From an uncultured Leucobacter sp. (GTDB lineage: Bacteria > Actinomycetota > Actinomycetes > Actinomycetales > Microbacteriaceae), in NCBI GenBank assembly GCA_937967375.1, contig CALCJF010000033.1, positions 50,077 through 114,076 of the forward strand: a stretch of DNA of 64,000 bases, given 5' to 3'. Below the pieces are notes generated by a model. The model had not been told where the DNA came from. It searched no databases and saw nothing but the letters and a program-made list of their open reading frames with translations. Position 1 is the first letter of the stretch; each line of letters begins with the position of its first letter. This document shows, piece by piece, positions 7,892-17,637 of the stretch. The translations under genes and the position numbers were made by a program.

Positions 7892-9007
7892 ATGACTTCA
7901 GAGAAGAACTCCGCAGTAACCCCAAAGCCTCCTGCGCGTGCATCCACCAAAGAATCACTTTCCAGTGTTGGTCTTTTGGGTTCGACGTTCGTTGTAGTGG
8001 TCGCCGGTGTGCTGTTGGCTGCCAATGCGGTGCAGACCAAGGGCCTCGTGGCCGTCGCATCTCAGGCGGGGCAGGAAGTATTGCAGCATATCGGCTGGGC
8101 GTTTGGCGTCTACGTGCCAGTCCTGCTTAGCTTCTATGCGATTGTGCTTGGTGTAGAGCTTGCCACTCCGGAAGAGTCCACAAGACTGCGCAAAACACTG
8201 GGCCTCGTTGCTTTGGTCATGGCTGCATCCCTGCTGCCTGCCTTGCTGCTAATTGTCATATTCTGTATCGCAGAAACCAAGGGTGCGGGTGCTCTGGTGG
8301 TCGTACTCCCCGCCTCAGGTGTGGTGTTGTTCCTTGCGGTGCAACTTGGAGGATTTCTCGTCGATGAAGACTCCGTAAAATTGGCGAGGGCACTAGATGC
8401 CGAAGCTTTCGCTGCAGAACGACTACGGGAATTCACCAGAACCGGGGAACGAGCAACGTGGTTTGTTTTCTCGGTTAACACTGCGGTAGCTTCTGGCCTA
8501 GCTACGGCACTAAGTTTGTTGCTGGCGCTGCTCTTGGGCGCAAATTTTACGTTCCAATCCTTGATCTGGCTAATGCTGTTGTTCGCGATGCTGGAAGCGC
8601 TCCTCTTCGTTGTCAGCTTGTTTCTTGTGACGTTGGGAGGAATCGCGGCTACCCGTGCGGGCAGGATCTGTGCAGAAGCCGTATTGCTTCTATTCTTGAT
8701 GATTTTCCTGGCTTTGGCTGCCCGAGTCTTCTTCGCTGATGAAGGGACGACAGTCGGAGTTGCTCTGCTAACGATCTTCCTTTTCAGCTGTGCCTCGGTA
8801 TTCTGGCCGCGCAGCCACTCGTCGCAATTTGTGCTGAATTGGAGTATTCGAGGTGCTGGCGCAGCCGTTGTGAAGAAGTACTTAGAAGGGTCCTTAGAGA
8901 GTGCAAATAAGCAGATTCTACGACTTGCTCCAACTGCCAATCACGCAGCTTCTCCGACTCTTGGAGATCGGCTAAAGGCGGCGGTTTCGGCTTTCCGATC
9001 GATCTAG
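7892..9007 (+). CDS. Polytopic membrane protein of unknown function
   Basis: 371 residues with about eight predicted membrane helices and short cytoplasmic loops. A charged loop (about residues 155-205, containing EDSVKLARALDAEAFAAERL) sits in the middle and a short hydrophilic tail ends the protein. No family motif was recognised. An upstream in-frame start at 7796 exists, but ATG 7892 has a -10-like TATGGT 7 bases ahead and no ribosome site, consistent with leaderless expression. Codon use is less GC-biased than in most of the window, with many TTG and CTT leucine codons, so it may have been acquired. It stands alone. Confidence 0.7.
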   Translation: MTSEKNSAVTPKPPARASTKESLSSVGLLGSTFVVVVAGVLLAANAVQTKGLVAVASQAGQEVLQHIGWAFGVYVPVLLSFYAIVLGVELATPEESTRLRKTLGLVALVMAASLLPALLLIVIFCIAETKGAGALVVVLPASGVVLFLAVQLGGFLVDEDSVKLARALDAEAFAAERLREFTRTGERATWFVFSVNTAVASGLATALSLLLALLLGANFTFQSLIWLMLLFAMLEALLFVVSLFLVTLGGIAATRAGRICAEAVLLLFLMIFLALAARVFFADEGTTVGVALLTIFLFSCASVFWPRSHSSQFVLNWSIRGAGAAVVKKYLEGSLESANKQILRLAPTANHAASPTLGDRLKAAVSAFRSI

Positions 9008-9140
9008 CATCAGGTCAGTCGAGAGATCAGACTCACGGCACACCTTACGAAACGGATGCGCTAGGGTGCCTCAGTGCCAGAATGAGAAGCATCACCCAGC
9101 TCGTCGTGCACCAACGCGACAGACCCAGCAGGAGACAGAG

Positions 9141-10625
9141 ATGTCGACAGACGCCCCCGGCCAGATCCCCAGCCCGCAGAGCGCGAGCACGCCCGGAGCC
9201 CTCACCATCGAGCGAACCGGCATCGAAATCGTTCCCGAGTCCGATCGCACCGCGAAGCCGCGCGACCTGTTCTGGCCGTGGTTCGCCGCGAACGTCTCGG
9301 TCTTCGGCATGTCGTACGGCTCGTTCGTGCTCGGTTTCGGCATCTCATTCTGGCAGGCGACCGTCGTGTCGATCATCGGCATCGTCGTCTCGTTTCTGCT
9401 CTGCGGCCTCATCGCGATCGCCGGCAAACGCGGATCAGCGCCCACGATGGTGCTCTCGCGCGCCGCGTTCGGCGTGCACGGCCAGAAGGTGCCAGGCATC
9501 GTCTCGTGGCTCACGTCGATCGGCTGGGAGACCTTTCTCGCGATCATGGCGGTGCTCGCGACCGCGACCGTCATTACGCAACTCGGTGGTGACGGCGAGA
9601 GCATTGCACTGAGGATCATCGCAACCGTCATCGTCGCCGCCCTCATCGTGGCGGCCTCCGTGCTCGGCTACCACACCATCATGAAGCTGCAGTCGCTGCT
9701 CACCTGGGTCACGGGTGCGGTGACGATCCTCTACATCATCCTCGCGATCCCGCACATCGACCTCGCCGCCGTCGCATCGCTGCCGAGCGGCAGCATGGGC
9801 CAGGTGATCGGCGCGCTCGTCATGGTCATGACCGGCTTCGGCCTCGGCTGGATCAACATCGCCGCCGACTGGTCGCGCTACCAGAAGCGCACCGCCTCAG
9901 ACGGCGCCATCGTCGCCTGGAACACCATCGGTGGTGCCGCAGCCCCGGTGATCCTCGTGATCTTCGGCCTGCTGCTCGCCGGCTCAGACCCCGCGCTCGC
10001 CGCCGAGATCAGCTTCGATCCGGTCGGCGCGCTAGCCAAACTGCTGCCGGTGTGGGTGCTCGTGCCGTTCCTGCTGACCGCCGTGCTCGCGCTCGTCTCG
10101 GGCGCCGTGCTCGGCATCTACTCCTCGGGCCTCACCCTGATCAGCCTCGGCATCCGCATCGCGCGCCCCGCGGCAGCGGGCATCGACGGGCTCATTCTCA
10201 CCCTTGGCACCATCTGGGTCGTGTTCGTCTCAGACGACTTTCTCGGCCCGTTCCAGAGCTTCCTCATCACCCTCGGCGTGCCCCTCGCCGCCTGGGCGGG
10301 CATTCTCATCGCAGACATTCTGCGCCGCCGCAAAGACTACGACGAGAACGCGCTCTTCGACGCGCGCGGCCGCTACGGCTCCTGGGACTGGGTCTCGATC
10401 GGCACCATGATCGTCGCCTCGATCATCGGCTGGGGCTTCGTCGTCAACGGCTTTGCCGAAGCCGCCCCCTGGAACAACTGGCAAGGCTACCTGCTCGGCC
10501 TCGTCGGCGGCAAAGAGGGCGAGTGGGCCTACGCCAACCTCGGCGTCTTCTTCGCCCTCGTGCTCTCGTTCCTGGTGACCTGGTTCGCGCGCGCAGGCAA
10601 GATCCGGCAACAGGAGGCGGCATGA
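9141..10625 (+). CDS. NCS1 family purine/pyrimidine permease
   Basis: 494-residue, twelve-helix transporter. The N-terminus FWPWFAANVSVFGMSYG is typical of CodB/Fur-like NCS1 symporters, which import nucleobases, allantoin, hydantoins or related vitamins with H+ or Na+. The frame is open from 9066, but ATG 9141 follows CAGGAG at good spacing and gives the usual hydrophilic head. The stop overlaps the next ATG by four bases (ATGA), so transporter and cysteine hydrolase are translationally coupled. The substrate is probably a ring or ureido compound that the hydrolase processes. Confidence 0.88.
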   Translation: MSTDAPGQIPSPQSASTPGALTIERTGIEIVPESDRTAKPRDLFWPWFAANVSVFGMSYGSFVLGFGISFWQATVVSIIGIVVSFLLCGLIAIAGKRGSAPTMVLSRAAFGVHGQKVPGIVSWLTSIGWETFLAIMAVLATATVITQLGGDGESIALRIIATVIVAALIVAASVLGYHTIMKLQSLLTWVTGAVTILYIILAIPHIDLAAVASLPSGSMGQVIGALVMVMTGFGLGWINIAADWSRYQKRTASDGAIVAWNTIGGAAAPVILVIFGLLLAGSDPALAAEISFDPVGALAKLLPVWVLVPFLLTAVLALVSGAVLGIYSSGLTLISLGIRIARPAAAGIDGLILTLGTIWVVFVSDDFLGPFQSFLITLGVPLAAWAGILIADILRRRKDYDENALFDARGRYGSWDWVSIGTMIVASIIGWGFVVNGFAEAAPWNNWQGYLLGLVGGKEGEWAYANLGVFFALVLSFLVTWFARAGKIRQQEAA

Positions 10626-11242
10626 CCGCCGCTGATTCAGCAGCGCCCGAGGCTCACGTTGCGGGGGCGAACATGAGTGCAAACGACGAGGATCGCCGGG
10701 CCTGGCTCGTGGTCATCGATCCGCAGGCGATCTTCGCCTCGCCCGACTCGGCCTGGGGCTCGCCCTTTTTCGCCGACGCCTTCGCGAACATCGAACGCCT
10801 CGCAAAGGCCGCGGGCGACCGCGTGCTCGTCACCCGCTGGCTGCCCACCGCCGACCGCAGCACGAGCTGGGGTGACTACTTCGAGGCGTGGCCGTTCGCC
10901 GACCAGCCTGCTGACGACCCGCTCTTCGATCTCGTGCCCGAGGCACGAGCGCTCTCAAAGCACCCGACGCTCGACCTGCCCACCTTCGGCAAGTGGGGCG
11001 ACGAGCTCGAGCGCCGCATCGGGCGAGGCACCCCCGTCGTGCTGACCGGCATCTCGACCGACTGCTGCGTCATCTCGACCGCGCTCGCCGGTGCCGACGC
11101 GGGCGGCCGCATCACGATCGCCGCCGACGCCTGCGCCGGATCCTCGGCAGAAAACCACGAAGCCGCACTGAAAGTGATGGGTCTCTACCCGCCGCAGCTC
11201 GCGGTTGCAGACACTGACGCTTGCGTCGAGCTGCTTGGCTAG
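10622..11242 (+). CDS. Isochorismatase-like cysteine hydrolase
   Basis: 206 residues of the isochorismatase-like hydrolase fold. The expected catalytic triad is present: Asp33 in VVIDPQ, Lys124 in TFGKWG and Cys149 in GISTDCCV. Members cleave amides such as nicotinamide, ureidoacrylate, N-carbamoyl compounds or biuret. It overlaps the NCS1 permease by ATGA. Coupling to a nucleobase-type importer suggests degradation of an imported carbamoyl or amide compound. The first 20 residues are poorly conserved and ATG 10673 is a possible alternative start. Confidence 0.87.
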   Translation: MTAADSAAPEAHVAGANMSANDEDRRAWLVVIDPQAIFASPDSAWGSPFFADAFANIERLAKAAGDRVLVTRWLPTADRSTSWGDYFEAWPFADQPADDPLFDLVPEARALSKHPTLDLPTFGKWGDELERRIGRGTPVVLTGISTDCCVISTALAGADAGGRITIAADACAGSSAENHEAALKVMGLYPPQLAVADTDACVELLG

Positions 11243-11451
11243 AGGCACCGGCTGGCGAAGCAGCACTTGACCCTCGGGCAAAAGTCGCCGCGAGCGGCAG
11301 CAAAAGGGGTAAACCAAGGGGAAGATGCGTGTATGCATCAGAATTTTGGTGTTACATTCTCTGGATACGGGGCCAGGTAGCGTCTCGAGTGTGCTGTTGC
11401 ACCGGGCAACTCGACAGATGAGCAGCCGCCCGGGGTCTGGGGGAAGCTGCG

Positions 11452-12609
11452 ATGCGAGAAGATACCATTCGTCAAAAGATAACCGAGAGTTCAGACGCAG
11501 AACTTTGTCGTCTGATTCGTCAGCATGCTGTCGATGATGGCAGCAACACAAGCCATCCTCTCGTCGCCGAAGCATTCGGTGAACTGTATTCAAGGCATCG
11601 CGAAGCCGCAATGTCGAATGCATACCGGACGCTTGGCAACCGTGATGCAGCAGAAGACGCGGTCGCTGAGGCGTTCTCGAAGTGCCTGGGGGCACTACGT
11701 CGTGGTCTCGGCCCCAGCGAATCTTTTCTCGGCTATTTAATGGTCGCGGTGCGCACCGAAGCGTTACGCGGGTCGCGAATCGAACGCAGCACCGAATCGA
11801 CTGCACCTGAGCTTCTGTTAGAGTCGCCCGAACTGGTCGCGAGATTGATCACCGAGGATCATGCGACCAGTCTCTCCGAGCGAGACCAGCTGGTGCGCGC
11901 CTTCACCGGACTTCCGGAGAATTGGCAGCAAGTGCTGCTGCTGGTTGAAGTTGACGACCTATCGATGGCCGAGGCGGCGGCGAGGATCGGCATGACGATT
12001 GCCGCGACCAACTCGCTGGCAGGTCGGGCGCGCGAGGGGTTGCGTGCGGCATATCTGCAGCAATACGCGGCTGTTGCCGCCCCAGAATGTGCGGGTAGTG
12101 CGGCTCAGCTGGCTCGCCTCGTGCGAGGTGGCCTTTCGTCCAAGCCGTTGCGGATGGCGAGGAGCCACACTGCAGAGTGCCCCGCCTGCAGCGAGCAGAT
12201 GGCTCGACTCGCGCGCATCAATGAACAGTTGAAGACTGTTCTTGGGCCGACTGCGGCGGTGGGAAGCGGCATCGGGGCCGGCGCCGCCATGGCGAGCGGA
12301 GCCGAACAAGGAACACGAGCAGCCACTGCCTGGAAGACCGGAGTCGCTGCCGCAGTGGCCGTGGCGGCTGGGGTGACGATGTTTGCAATGTGGCCGGGGC
12401 CCGTCGAACCCATCACTTTGCCGAAGCCGATCAGCAAGGTAAGTCAGCCGACCCCCGCCGCGCAACCAGAACCTCAGTTTGCGCCGGCAGCGACGGAGGC
12501 GCCAGCGCCTGAACCTCAGCCTGTCACGCAAGAACCGCAGGCCGAGCCAACCTTGCTTCCCGCACCCTCTGAAGAGGACGCCTCGGCCAACTGGGTTCTC
12601 GTCGAGTAG
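11452..12609 (+). CDS. ECF-type sigma factor fused to anti-sigma-like zinc motif and membrane anchor
   Basis: 385 residues. Sigma region 2 is at about 45-108 (GNRDAAEDAVAEAFSK) and region 4 at about 150-203 (LPENWQQVLLL, then a helix-turn-helix). A zinc-type H-x3-C-x2-C follows (His239, Cys243, Cys246), as in ZAS anti-sigma factors. A single membrane helix lies at about 296-313, and a Pro/Ala/Glu-rich tail of some 70 residues would be outside the cell. One protein thus appears to hold the sigma factor, its inhibitor-like segment and a membrane tether; release by proteolysis is an inference. It directly precedes the giant surface protein, its likely target. GGGGGAAG lies upstream of ATG 11452. 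Confidence 0.85.
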   Translation: MREDTIRQKITESSDAELCRLIRQHAVDDGSNTSHPLVAEAFGELYSRHREAAMSNAYRTLGNRDAAEDAVAEAFSKCLGALRRGLGPSESFLGYLMVAVRTEALRGSRIERSTESTAPELLLESPELVARLITEDHATSLSERDQLVRAFTGLPENWQQVLLLVEVDDLSMAEAAARIGMTIAATNSLAGRAREGLRAAYLQQYAAVAAPECAGSAAQLARLVRGGLSSKPLRMARSHTAECPACSEQMARLARINEQLKTVLGPTAAVGSGIGAGAAMASGAEQGTRAATAWKTGVAAAVAVAAGVTMFAMWPGPVEPITLPKPISKVSQPTPAAQPEPQFAPAATEAPAPEPQPVTQEPQAEPTLLPAPSEEDASANWVLVE

Positions 12610-12781
12610 CAGGCGGCCCAGCCGTCCAGTTTGAACTGCGCGCAGGTGCTGCGACAGAGAAACTAAAAAGTTTCTCGAATCCGCGAGAGAAACGCCCTCC
12701 TCTGAGGTCTTTACCTATTGAGGGATGGGGAGCAACAGTGCAGAGGTGCACGCCCTCAAAGCTCTAATGGGAGGGTAACCA

Positions 12782-15700
12782 ATGAGAAACAAGTCTTTGC
12801 GTGCTGCACGGCACGCAAGAGAGACGGTCAACGCGAGAAGCTGGTGGCAGCGTCTTGCTGCTGCGGGGTTGACGTTTACGCTCGCCTTTACTGTTGCACC
12901 GATGAGTGCAGCAGCGGCCGAAGAACCAGCAGGCTCTGCGCAGAATTCAGCATCGGCAGGTGCCGATGGGCAACCGGGCGCTCAAGACATGCCTGCAGCA
13001 GAAGACGCAGCTGAGGATTCGCTCGTGGAGCCGGCTCCAGCTGACATCGGCGATCCCGACCCCGAGCTGCCCGATCTCGCGCTCGAGGTTCGCGTTAAGA
13101 ACGACGGAACCGGTGATGGCGCGGGAGGCGCTTGGACAGGTGCGGGTAACTCCGATGACAATGCGGGCAATGACTCGGGCCCGAACAATGGCATCGTGCG
13201 TGTGAACGACACCGTCACGTACGAGGTCGAGTATGCGGTTCCTGACGGAACAGCAGAGAACGTGACTTTCACGTTGAAGTTTCCTAAGGGTATGGAGATC
13301 ACCGAGGTTCCGGGGTTCTGCACGGGAACAGGTTCTGGCATCGCACCCGCGACTGCCGGGGAGCCCGCGCTGCCTCTGAGTGCGACCTCGATTGACGAGC
13401 TTGCAGAGCAGACACTTACCTGCAACAGGGGTACGATCACCTCGGGCACAGACATCGTGGATGTCACGGTGCGCGTGCTGAACCTCGCTCATCAGGGTCA
13501 GTCGCTGCCACTGCTCTCGGCCGAGCTGACCGCCGACGCGCACAACGGTGCGGTCGCACCGGCGTTGCCGAGTGTGACCGCCTCGTCGCGGTTGATGTGG
13601 GACATCTCGAAGAACGGTGTCGCGCTGCAGGAGAACACCGGGTACCATTACGGTCCGATCAATACTCAGTGCCCCTGGAACACGGCGCGTACGTGCAAGC
13701 AGACCACCTACCATGTGCTGTTCTCTGCACCGGCCGGAGGCAAGGGTGCCATGCCGGCGATCGGTGACATCACCTTCACCGATGATCTCTCGCCCGCGGC
13801 GATGTATCCGTCGCTTTCCGGGGCCGACATCGATGCGATCGAGGCCGACCTGGACAAGTACGGTTCGCGAGTTTACAACGGCGCTACCGGGTACGGCGTT
13901 CCCGGCGCCAAGGCCACGGGCGTGCAGGATGGGACGTCTCGTAATGAGACGAACTCGGTGCGTGACTCCGGCACGATGAACGTGGTTCAGGCGGGGCCGG
14001 GAACTCCAGCTTCCGTCACGCTCTCCAACGCTGATATGAGTTTGCGGACCTATCCCTCCCAAGCACTGCGTCCAGTCGGGACCGCTCTGCCTGGAGACGC
14101 GGCGTACGCGATTGCCCAGGCACTGACGGTTTACACCCCGGTGGATGTCATCCGCGACTTCGGTACCGAATCCTCGACACATACCTCTTGGACACTCCCG
14201 ACGTTCAACTCATACACCGACCTCGACATCAGAGGCTTTGATCCGGTCAGTGACGTGCAGACCTCAGTCGATCAGCCCGGCGAAAACGCGACGAACCTGC
14301 CAACTGGGGTCCCTGGCCCAGTGCATTGGAACGACTACCGCACGACGACGCCTATCGTCGAGTTGACTGGTGCATTCAGGAAGCGCTTCGCCGGGCTCCC
14401 CGGCGCCGAGGGCAACATGACCTCGACGGAGTTCTCGCCTAGCAACAACATCTATGGTGAAGGACCTCCCGGGGGAGCCACCATTCAGAGCGGTGGCATC
14501 ACCGTGGCACCGACGCAGACGGTGACCTCGCAGATGTTCTTCAAAGGGACGAAACCAGATGCGCCTGCGCCGGTGAGCGCGATCGGCTGTGATGCGTGGG
14601 ACAACACGAAACTCAACCTGCACGCGGTGGATGCTCCCGCGGCTGTCGGAGCTGGATACAGCTCTGCTATGCAGCGAGTGCCTTCAGAAGGCGAAGCGGT
14701 CTGGGTCTCCGGCTACAACAATGTGCCCGGAGCATACTTCGCGACGCAGAAAAGCCAGGTGCCGAACGTGACGTTCCAGTACTCGGCTGCTCCCGGCGCT
14801 GAAGGCACGGCTACCGAGTGCGGCGATGCGCAGGGGCCCTGGTACGACGACCCTTCGGAGGTCCCCGGCAACGATCCCGCACTTGCCGCAGACGGGATCT
14901 ATACCGCAGTGGCTCGGGTCCGCGCCTTCGTGAACCTGCCTGAACCAGTCTCCAACAACACGATCCTGGGCGACGGGGTCTACCTCTTGATCTCGATCGC
15001 GCTTCGCGCAGCTGACAACGGCATGCCCACGGGAACGACCCTGCCGAACTACGGCGGTGTGAAAATGGTCATCGGCGAAGAACTGACGGCTGAGGAACTC
15101 CTCGCGCATGCCAACAACTGGTCCCAGGCGACCTACACTCCAGAGACGCACGCCGGGTCAGGTGGCGACCGCCTCATCCTGGCTCACGCTCAGGTGCGCA
15201 TCGACAAACAGGTGCGCAAGGGCGATAGCGGATCCTTCTCAGACACGCCACCGGCTACCACCGGAGGCGACCTGGTGCAGTATCGTCTCGCACCTTCGCT
15301 GACGAGCGGTGCGATGACACCGGGAATCTTGAAAGACGTGTGGGTCGAAGACTGCCTGCCAGGTTCACAGATCTATGCGTCTGCAACGGTGACGCCGGTG
15401 CTGGTGCAACAGACGACGCCCGCGGACGCGAAGCGTCCGGCCTGTGCGACGGGAGAGACCTACATTCGATGGGTATTGCCACAGCACGAGGTGAACCAGA
15501 CGATCGAGTCGATCATCATGTCGGTAAACGTTGATCCGACGGCTGAAGACGGCGTCTATACGAACACGGTGGTGGTATGGGCGCAAGACGACGCGTCGCC
15601 GATGGCGCAGCGTTCGAACGATGCGGCAATTCAGATCTCGAACGTGCGTGGCATTCGCATCGTGAAGCAGCCACTCACGCCGGTTGTGCAGGTCAACCGG

Positions 15701-17473
15701 GCCGACTCGCAGTCGGGACAGCGCGAGTTGAACGAATGGTCGGTTCGTTTCTCGAACCGCTTGCCGGGCAATGCGCCGGTGCCGAATGACCCTGACGTGA
15801 TCGACGTGCTGCCAAAGCAGGGCGCGCTGGGCTCGAACTTCAATGGCACGTTCACGTTCGACTCGGTCGAAGTGACCGAGGGGACGCTACCTGGTCAGGT
15901 CGTTCGAGTGCTCTACACGAAGGCGGCAAATCCGTCTGACGATCCCCGAACCGCTTCCAACGGTGCGACTGGAGCGACGACTTGGTGCGACGCTCCGGCT
16001 GGTGGCGCCGTGGTTTCGGGCGCTGGAACAGCGGCAGGCTGCCCAGCCTCGGCGGCAGAGGTGACGGCGGTGCGCGTGCAGCGTCCGGGCGCATTCTCTA
16101 CCGGATCGGCCATCCAGTTCACCATTCGGATGGTCGGCCTGAACAACCGTGGTGGTGACGTCTACGTAAACCGCGCCACCGGCTTTGCAAGTGGCATGGA
16201 GAACGCGGTGCGCACACCCGAATCGCCCGAGGTCGCAATCGAGTCCTCGATCGGCGACTACACCTGGTGGGACTTCAACCGCAACGGCGTGCAAGACTCT
16301 TTCAAGGGCGCTCCCGAGCAACCCGCACGGGGAATGGTCGTGCGCATCGCAGGAACCGACGACCTCGGCAACGCGGTCTCGCTTCAGACGACCACCGATG
16401 ACGCAGGGAAATACCTCTTTTCGCAACTGCGCACCTCCAACGAGGCCGGATACGCGGTGACCTTCGAGAAGCCTGACGGCAGCGAGTTCACAGTGAAGGC
16501 AGCGGGTGAGGATCGCACGATCGACTCGAACGCCGACCCAGCAACGGGTGCCGCTGATCCGGTGGTGCTCGGCCGCGACACGCACGACCGCACCATCGAT
16601 GCTGGGCTTATTCCCTTTGGTGGCATGCAGATCAACAAAGCGATCGCAGGGGTCGGCGCGGGCGACTTCTCCGCAGAAGACACCCTCGTATTCGAAGTGG
16701 TGTGTAGTTTTGATCCAGAGCTCGAAGGGGTAGAGCCCGCCGAAGTGCTGAACGAAGAGGTTTCTCTCGACGTGAATGGTGCCGAAGCCGTGACGAGCGA
16801 CGTGCTCGGCCCACTTCCCGCATTCACCAAGTGCACCATCACCGAGACTGATGCTGGTGGCGCCGACGGTGCCGCCGCACCGGTCGAAGTGACCGTGCCT
16901 TGGGACGCAGTTGCGCAGCGGGCAGGCGCCCCAATCGCATCGCTGACGAATTTCTATTCGGCGGGCACGGTAGTGCTCACCAAGCAACTCGACGGTGACG
17001 CGAAGGCAATCGAATGGGCGAAGAACATCGCCTTCGAGTTCACTATTACCTGCCAAATCGAGGAGCCAAGCGAAGACGGCACCATTCGAACCACCCTCTA
17101 CTCCGGCAACGTCAAGATCAAGGGCGGCCAGAAGAAGATGCTGGTGAACGATGAGGGTGACCCCCGGACTCTGCCTCTCGGTGCACGCTGCTTCGGCGAA
17201 GAAATCGACAACGGCGGTGCAAGCTCGTCGACCATCGATGCCTCTTCGTTCGAGACCGGGGCGGCCATCACGGCGGGGAGCCCCGATCAGCTGCAGCGTA
17301 TGACCATCAACGCAGTGAACTCCTTCACCTGCACCGAGGCCATCTGCGGCAAGCTCGTGAACACTGGTGCCGGGCAGGTGACGCTGCTCGCGGCAGGAAC
17401 CGTGGCGGCCGCCCTGCTGCTCATGGGAGCAGGGTTGCTGATGAGGCGACGTCGAGAACATCAGGCCGTGTAG
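12782..17473 (+). CDS. Giant LxxTG-anchored surface protein (DUF11, SdrD_B-like, DUF5979 domains)
   Basis: 1563 residues. A long basic signal peptide covers about 1-46 (cleavage near MSAAAAEEP). A large Asp/Gly/Thr-rich beta region with DUF11-like segments follows. An SdrD_B-like repeat contains the calcium-type loop DFNRNGVQD near residue 1165. Two DUF5979-type domains come next, the second starting near TVVLTKQLDGD. The C-terminus is a cell-wall sorting signal: LVNTG, a hydrophobic helix and RRRREHQ. It is presumably attached to peptidoglycan by a sortase and acts in adhesion or matrix contact. It lies 172 bases behind the membrane-tethered sigma factor gene. A GGGAGGG site precedes the ATG. 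Confidence 0.88.
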   Translation: MRNKSLRAARHARETVNARSWWQRLAAAGLTFTLAFTVAPMSAAAAEEPAGSAQNSASAGADGQPGAQDMPAAEDAAEDSLVEPAPADIGDPDPELPDLALEVRVKNDGTGDGAGGAWTGAGNSDDNAGNDSGPNNGIVRVNDTVTYEVEYAVPDGTAENVTFTLKFPKGMEITEVPGFCTGTGSGIAPATAGEPALPLSATSIDELAEQTLTCNRGTITSGTDIVDVTVRVLNLAHQGQSLPLLSAELTADAHNGAVAPALPSVTASSRLMWDISKNGVALQENTGYHYGPINTQCPWNTARTCKQTTYHVLFSAPAGGKGAMPAIGDITFTDDLSPAAMYPSLSGADIDAIEADLDKYGSRVYNGATGYGVPGAKATGVQDGTSRNETNSVRDSGTMNVVQAGPGTPASVTLSNADMSLRTYPSQALRPVGTALPGDAAYAIAQALTVYTPVDVIRDFGTESSTHTSWTLPTFNSYTDLDIRGFDPVSDVQTSVDQPGENATNLPTGVPGPVHWNDYRTTTPIVELTGAFRKRFAGLPGAEGNMTSTEFSPSNNIYGEGPPGGATIQSGGITVAPTQTVTSQMFFKGTKPDAPAPVSAIGCDAWDNTKLNLHAVDAPAAVGAGYSSAMQRVPSEGEAVWVSGYNNVPGAYFATQKSQVPNVTFQYSAAPGAEGTATECGDAQGPWYDDPSEVPGNDPALAADGIYTAVARVRAFVNLPEPVSNNTILGDGVYLLISIALRAADNGMPTGTTLPNYGGVKMVIGEELTAEELLAHANNWSQATYTPETHAGSGGDRLILAHAQVRIDKQVRKGDSGSFSDTPPATTGGDLVQYRLAPSLTSGAMTPGILKDVWVEDCLPGSQIYASATVTPVLVQQTTPADAKRPACATGETYIRWVLPQHEVNQTIESIIMSVNVDPTAEDGVYTNTVVVWAQDDASPMAQRSNDAAIQISNVRGIRIVKQPLTPVVQVNRADSQSGQRELNEWSVRFSNRLPGNAPVPNDPDVIDVLPKQGALGSNFNGTFTFDSVEVTEGTLPGQVVRVLYTKAANPSDDPRTASNGATGATTWCDAPAGGAVVSGAGTAAGCPASAAEVTAVRVQRPGAFSTGSAIQFTIRMVGLNNRGGDVYVNRATGFASGMENAVRTPESPEVAIESSIGDYTWWDFNRNGVQDSFKGAPEQPARGMVVRIAGTDDLGNAVSLQTTTDDAGKYLFSQLRTSNEAGYAVTFEKPDGSEFTVKAAGEDRTIDSNADPATGAADPVVLGRDTHDRTIDAGLIPFGGMQINKAIAGVGAGDFSAEDTLVFEVVCSFDPELEGVEPAEVLNEEVSLDVNGAEAVTSDVLGPLPAFTKCTITETDAGGADGAAAPVEVTVPWDAVAQRAGAPIASLTNFYSAGTVVLTKQLDGDAKAIEWAKNIAFEFTITCQIEEPSEDGTIRTTLYSGNVKIKGGQKKMLVNDEGDPRTLPLGARCFGEEIDNGGASSSTIDASSFETGAAITAGSPDQLQRMTINAVNSFTCTEAICGKLVNTGAGQVTLLAAGTVAAALLLMGAGLLMRRRREHQAV

Positions 17474-17582
17474 CGCGGTAGAACCTCGACGTAAGAGCCG
17501 GGGCGTAATCGCTTTGTGCCCCGGGTCCCCGGCACTGAGTGTGGCAGGCGAGGCTCCCCCATTCCTCCTCGACACTCGGTGC

Positions 17583-17619
17583 GACGCGGTGAGCCCTCTC
17601 CCTACCGGCTCACCGCGTC
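17583..17619 (+). terminator. Hairpin terminator
   Basis: Perfect 13-bp stem (GACGCGGTGAGCC and its complement) with an 11-base loop between two convergent genes. It is positioned to end transcription from both the giant surface protein and the opposing MprF-like gene. Confidence 0.7.
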
Positions 17620-17637
17620 TGGGTTTGTGAAAACCTG

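Noticed and set aside
12660..12695. AT-rich imperfect hairpin (GTTTCTC…GAGAGAAAC) upstream of the giant surface protein
   Set aside because: The stem is short with an interruption; it could be chance, and no sigma-specific promoter could be defined from two upstream regions.
15887..17575. 562-codon open frame on the minus strand
   Set aside because: Antisense shadow of the giant surface protein; no conserved motif and Arg/Gly/His-rich composition.
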